From positions 1 to 9,560 of the forward strand of contig CANRDA010000036.1 in the NCBI GenBank assembly GCA_947629285.1: DNA of 9,560 bases, read 5' to 3'. Below are positions 7,012-9,560 of this stretch, in pieces. Source of the DNA: an uncultured Bacilli bacterium. Its GTDB lineage: Bacteria > Bacillota_I > Bacilli_A > RF39 > UBA660. The translations under genes were made by a program, and so were the position numbers. The notes under the pieces were generated by a model, which had not been told where the DNA came from, ran no database searches, and saw only the letters and a program-made list of their open reading frames with translations. Position 1 is the stretch's first letter. Every line of letters begins with the position of its first letter.

Positions 7012-7738
7012 AAGTCTTTTCTCCTATTCCTGATACATTCATAAGTTCTTCAAGTGTTTTAAAACCGTTATTCTTTTCTCTATACTCTATTATAGCCTTT
7101 GCCTTTGATTCACCTATCCCAGTTAATGTCATAAGTTCTTGTAAAGTTCCAGAGTTTATCGATACTATAGCGTTAGTCTGTTGATTTTTATTAGTACTAG
7201 AACTTGTTTTACTATCATTATTAGTAGTAGAATTTTCCTCAGTTCTACCGATAGTATTAACTACATCCTCTTCTGATATACAAGCATCATTTTCGTTATC
7301 AGGACAATTGCACGCTTTTTCTATATAAATAACTTTTTCATCCGACTTTTTAAACTTTGATATTTCACTATTTGAATATACAATAATTACCATTTGGTCT
7401 TGTAATGTCTTACTTAAGTTTAAATAGTCAGTATTTGCATCTTCTTTTAGACCTCCTGCTGCATTAATCGCATCAATAACACGTGATGCATTACTAAGTT
7501 CAAAAACACCTGGGTTATTTACATATCCTTTAATATCAACTTTAACCATTTTTGTTTCATTCGATATTACTTCATCAACTGCTTTTTCATTTATTTCATT
7601 ACTTTGTTCTATTTCTATTACTTCATTACTATTATCAATCGGTAAATTCAAAAATAATAATAGAAGTATAATAGATAGTATTGTAATTATAATTAGTATT
7701 TTTTTATATTTAATAATATAATATTTAAATTTATTCAT
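6980..7738 (-). CDS. comEA: ComEA competence DNA-binding receptor
   Basis: The membrane-anchored receptor that binds double-stranded DNA outside the cell and passes it to ComEC. From ATG 7738 it has 252 residues: one membrane helix (about 13-32), an SLBB-like domain (about 65-122, with VDIKGYVNNPGVFEL and the AAGGL turn), a Ser/Thr/Asn-rich linker (about 165-190), and a C-terminal pair of helix-hairpin-helix motifs (GIGESKAKAI 207-216, GIGEKTYSKI 237-246) that bind DNA. I chose ATG 7738 because AAGGAG (7747-7742) is just upstream, although the 3-base gap is short. A GTG at 7837 is in frame but has no ribosome binding site and adds a segment unlike ComEA. Odd: three cysteines (143, 145, 153) lie in the extracellular linker. 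comEC follows with overlapping coding sequence. Confidence 0.95.
   Translation of the reverse strand: MNKFKYYIIKYKKILIIITILSIILLLLFLNLPIDNSNEVIEIEQSNEINEKAVDEVISNETKMVKVDIKGYVNNPGVFELSNASRVIDAINAAGGLKEDANTDYLNLSKTLQDQMVIIVYSNSEISKFKKSDEKVIYIEKACNCPDNENDACISEEDVVNTIGRTEENSTTNNDSKTSSSTNKNQQTNAIVSINSGTLQELMTLTGIGESKAKAIIEYREKNNGFKTLEELMNVSGIGEKTYSKIKDRIKL
7021..7025 (-). promoter_or_regulatory. Ribosome binding site supporting an ATT start of comEC
   Basis: AGGAG (7025-7021) lies within the comEA codons for the second Gly-Ile-Gly-Glu hairpin, 9 bases before ATT 7011. It is the only strong ribosome binding site I see near the start of the extended ComEC frame. ATT is a rare but known start codon (infC is the classical example). 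Confidence 0.45.
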
Positions 7739-7769
7739 GTGCTCCTTCCCTAGTGACCTTCCTATATAT

Positions 7770-7775
7770 ATTATA
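7770..7775 (-). promoter_or_regulatory. Possible -10 box for comEA-comEC
   Basis: A perfect TATAAT (minus strand, 7775-7770) sits 31 bases before the comEA ATG. The sequence at -35 distance (AAGGAA, 7798-7793) does not match TTGACA and there is no TGn extension, so this would be weak or activator-dependent, as competence promoters often are. Transcription would start near 7763 and leave a leader of about 25 bases. Confidence 0.4.
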
Positions 7776-7883
7776 CTAACTAAATTGGTAATTTCCTTTT
7801 TTTTTACAAAAAAATATGAAAAATAATAAATTTTCACATTTTAATTAATATTTATATATTTAAACCAACATCCGTTATTAAAG

Positions 7884-7914
7884 AAAAAAAGATAAAAAGC
7901 ACGCCTTTTATCTT
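7884..7914 (-). terminator. Intrinsic terminator after the lipoprotein gene
   Basis: On the minus strand AAGATAAAAGG (7914-7904), loop CGTG, CTTTTTATCTT (7899-7889), then more T to 7884. The 11-bp stem has one G-U pair and ends in a T-run. It starts 16 bases after the lipoprotein stop codon and separates that gene from comEA. Confidence 0.88.
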
Positions 7915-7929
7915 AAACTAGCAAACTAT

Positions 7930-9420
7930 TTATTTAGTCAATGTGTACTCTGAACCATCAATTCTTTTACATTCCCCTGTAATAGTATTTTGAAGATATT
8001 GTAAAGATTCAGATAAGTTAGTATTAGATATTTCTAAATAATTATCCATATTTTCAACTTTTGGTAATTGGTTTAATGTATATAATATTGTTTCATTACA
8101 AATTAATTTAACACCATCACTTACTTCTGCATATAATATATCATATTGCTTACCGTTAACTATATGTGTAAAATCATTCCATTTAATAAAGCTTTTTATG
8201 TTTTTAAAATATGGATTAACGTTTAATTTATCATAAGTAGTATCATCATTCACATAATTGAATATTCTAAGTGTATTATTTTGTATAAAATCTAACGTTA
8301 TACTATCTGTTTTACCAGTATCTGTATTTAAGTAGTTATCTACTAGAAATGATGAATAAGAAATAATTTTATTATTTTTTAAATTATAGGTATTTATTGC
8401 ATCTATTGCAAATAATACATCATTTACCTTATCTTCATCATACTCACCAATTATTTGGTTCATATCTTTAGTTGAAACTCTATCGGAATTTAAATATTCA
8501 ATATTTATATAGTTTATTAAATTTTTAATTGTTTCATCACTTAGATTAACTTTACCAGATAATAATTCCTTTACACCTTCATACTTTTTATTAAATAGAG
8601 CTACTACATCTGTTTCTGATATTCCAATTATCTGATTATTTAAAATTTCAGCATCTTGTTTTATATAAGCTTTATTGTTTTGGTCATTTGCTCTTTTATC
8701 AATTCTGTCATATTGTTCTTGAGTTATATAATTTCTTGAATAATAGGCTGCTATTTCAGCTAAATTATTAGCAACAGCTCTACTTGGAAATGATAAGTCC
8801 CTGATTTCAAATTTAATTCCATTTGCCTCTATACTTTTTTCATCTACTATTAACGAATATATTTTGTTAAATTCGTATAATAAATTTGTAGAATCTGATG
8901 CATTTGAATACTTTATTATATTATTAACTATTGATTCTATAGATGATAATATTTTTCTATCATTTGATAATTCATCTGGCAATGAAGAACTAACCTTAAT
9001 TAAATTACCTTCATCTATTGCTTTCTTTTGAACTAAATCAAGATATGCATTAAAATCTGAAATCATATTATCAACATCTAATTTTGATTTAAATTGAGAA
9101 ATTAAATCTGCATTTATTTTGCCATTTTCATCCTTTTGTGTGAATAATTCAAGCAAAAGAACAATTGATGTATTACGTGATATTTCATCATTAACCTCAG
9201 GCAATAATTCATCTACTTTTTGATTTGTAGTTGATACTATGTCTTTTATTTCAGCATAATCATCAACCGGTTCTACAATTTCTTCAAAAGTAGAATTTTC
9301 TGTTTCATTATTTTCAGTATTCTTTTTACATCCAACAAAGCCACTAGATACCATAAATCCAGTCATTACTAAAGCAATTCCTCTTTTAGAAAAATTCTTA
9401 TTAAGTTTTATTTTTGACAT
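7930..9420 (-). CDS. Hypothetical lipoprotein
   Basis: A 496-residue protein I do not recognise. The N-terminus is a lipoprotein signal: basic residues (K3-R13), a hydrophobic stretch, then F28-V29-G30-C31, where C31 would be lipidated after cleavage; Phe at -3 is less usual than Leu. An acidic Asn/Glu/Thr-rich tether follows (about 32-55), and the rest looks mainly helical, hydrophilic and rich in Asn, Asp and Ile, with aromatic residues concentrated near 395-440 (NPYFKNIKSFIKWNDF region). There is no catalytic motif I can name. It is expected to sit on the outer face of the membrane. AAGGGGG (9434-9428) lies 7 bases before ATG 9420. It has its own promoter and terminator, so it appears to be a single-gene unit. 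Nothing ties it to the com genes beyond position. Confidence 0.85.
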   Translation of the reverse strand: MSKIKLNKNFSKRGIALVMTGFMVSSGFVGCKKNTENNETENSTFEEIVEPVDDYAEIKDIVSTTNQKVDELLPEVNDEISRNTSIVLLLELFTQKDENGKINADLISQFKSKLDVDNMISDFNAYLDLVQKKAIDEGNLIKVSSSLPDELSNDRKILSSIESIVNNIIKYSNASDSTNLLYEFNKIYSLIVDEKSIEANGIKFEIRDLSFPSRAVANNLAEIAAYYSRNYITQEQYDRIDKRANDQNNKAYIKQDAEILNNQIIGISETDVVALFNKKYEGVKELLSGKVNLSDETIKNLINYINIEYLNSDRVSTKDMNQIIGEYDEDKVNDVLFAIDAINTYNLKNNKIISYSSFLVDNYLNTDTGKTDSITLDFIQNNTLRIFNYVNDDTTYDKLNVNPYFKNIKSFIKWNDFTHIVNGKQYDILYAEVSDGVKLICNETILYTLNQLPKVENMDNYLEISNTNLSESLQYLQNTITGECKRIDGSEYTLTK

Positions 9421-9440
9421 AAAAACGCCCCCTTAAGTGC

Positions 9441-9462
9441 TTTATATGATAGCACATATAAA
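9441..9462. promoter_or_regulatory. Perfect 8+8 inverted repeat over the lipoprotein -10 box
   Basis: TTTATATG (9441-9448), six bases, CATATAAA (9455-9462) is a perfect inverted repeat that covers the -10 box and the adjacent spacer of the lipoprotein promoter. A dimeric regulator bound here would block RNA polymerase. Its AT-rich composition makes chance occurrence possible. Confidence 0.4.
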
Positions 9463-9474
9463 TAAATTTGTCAA
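9446..9474 (-). promoter_or_regulatory. Promoter of the lipoprotein gene
   Basis: On the minus strand a perfect TTGACA (9474-9469), 17 bases, then TATCAT (9451-9446, five of six) preceded by TGC, an extended -10. Transcription would start near 9439, leaving about 18 bases of leader with the AAGGGGG ribosome binding site. Confidence 0.85.
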
Positions 9475-9521
9475 TTTATTTATAAATGGAAAATTTTTGC
9501 TTGAAGTGCAACACCTAAATA

Positions 9522-9550
9522 TTGAAAAAGACATGAGAATAATTTATAAT
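9522..9550 (+). promoter_or_regulatory. Plus-strand promoter leaving the right edge
   Basis: TTGAAA (9522-9527), 17 bases, then a perfect TATAAT (9545-9550), pointing out of the window. It is the only convincing plus-strand signal here and implies a divergent gene starting after 9560. The sequence just before it, GAAGTGCAACAC (9503-9514), recalls ends of IS30-type elements from low-GC bacteria; that is memory only. Confidence 0.5.
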
Positions 9551-9560
9551 ATCTTTTGCT

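Noticed and set aside
7739..7837. Longer ComEA from GTG 7837
   Set aside because: No ribosome binding site precedes the GTG, the added 33 residues do not look like ComEA, and the likely -10 box and the AAGGAG site lie inside the extension.

Overview
The window is a strongly AT-rich bacterial segment in which every gene I can support lies on the minus strand. Single-piece SecDF, a ComN-type regulator, GGAG-type ribosome binding sites, a T-box leader and a 'GFTLIE' prepilin signal point to Bacillota. The style of the proteins resembles uncultured gut lineages near the Mollicutes/Erysipelotrichia border, but that placement is inference. Tryptophan is encoded by TGG where I checked it, and comN and secDF end at TGA, so the standard bacterial code is the simplest reading.

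Layout in order of transcription, right to left. At the right edge a plus-strand promoter-like sequence leads out of the window. Then comes an unrecognised 496-residue lipoprotein (9420 to 7930) with its own near-consensus promoter and a terminator. Next is a comEA-comEC pair (7738 to 4981) ending in a structured 3' region and a strong terminator. It is followed by comN and secDF (4683 to 2051), coupled by an ATGA overlap. After a short leader with hairpins comes a 518-residue pilin-like protein (1887 to 331). A perfect promoter (153-181) then drives a T-box leader that is cut by the left edge; its specifier triplet reads AAC (asparagine).

Functionally the core is DNA uptake and export. ComEA binds DNA at the membrane and ComEC forms the channel with a metallo-beta-lactamase-like domain. 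In Bacillus subtilis ComN controls the comE transcript after transcription, and here it lies directly downstream of comEA-comEC. SecDF aids protein export. The pilin-like protein joins a type IV prepilin N-terminus to a large C-terminal region with motifs like the formylglycine-generating-enzyme/C-type-lectin fold, which suggests a surface-displayed binding module.

The points most worth a second look are these. The ComEC reading frame continues 106 codons above its first ATG, with recognisable N-terminal ComEC sequence but no ATG, GTG or TTG; an ATT behind AGGAG is the best start. The SecF half of SecDF has Asn at the position normally held by a conserved Asp. A set of mutually exclusive RNA stems sits between comEC and comN. 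The pilin-lectin fusion itself is also unusual.
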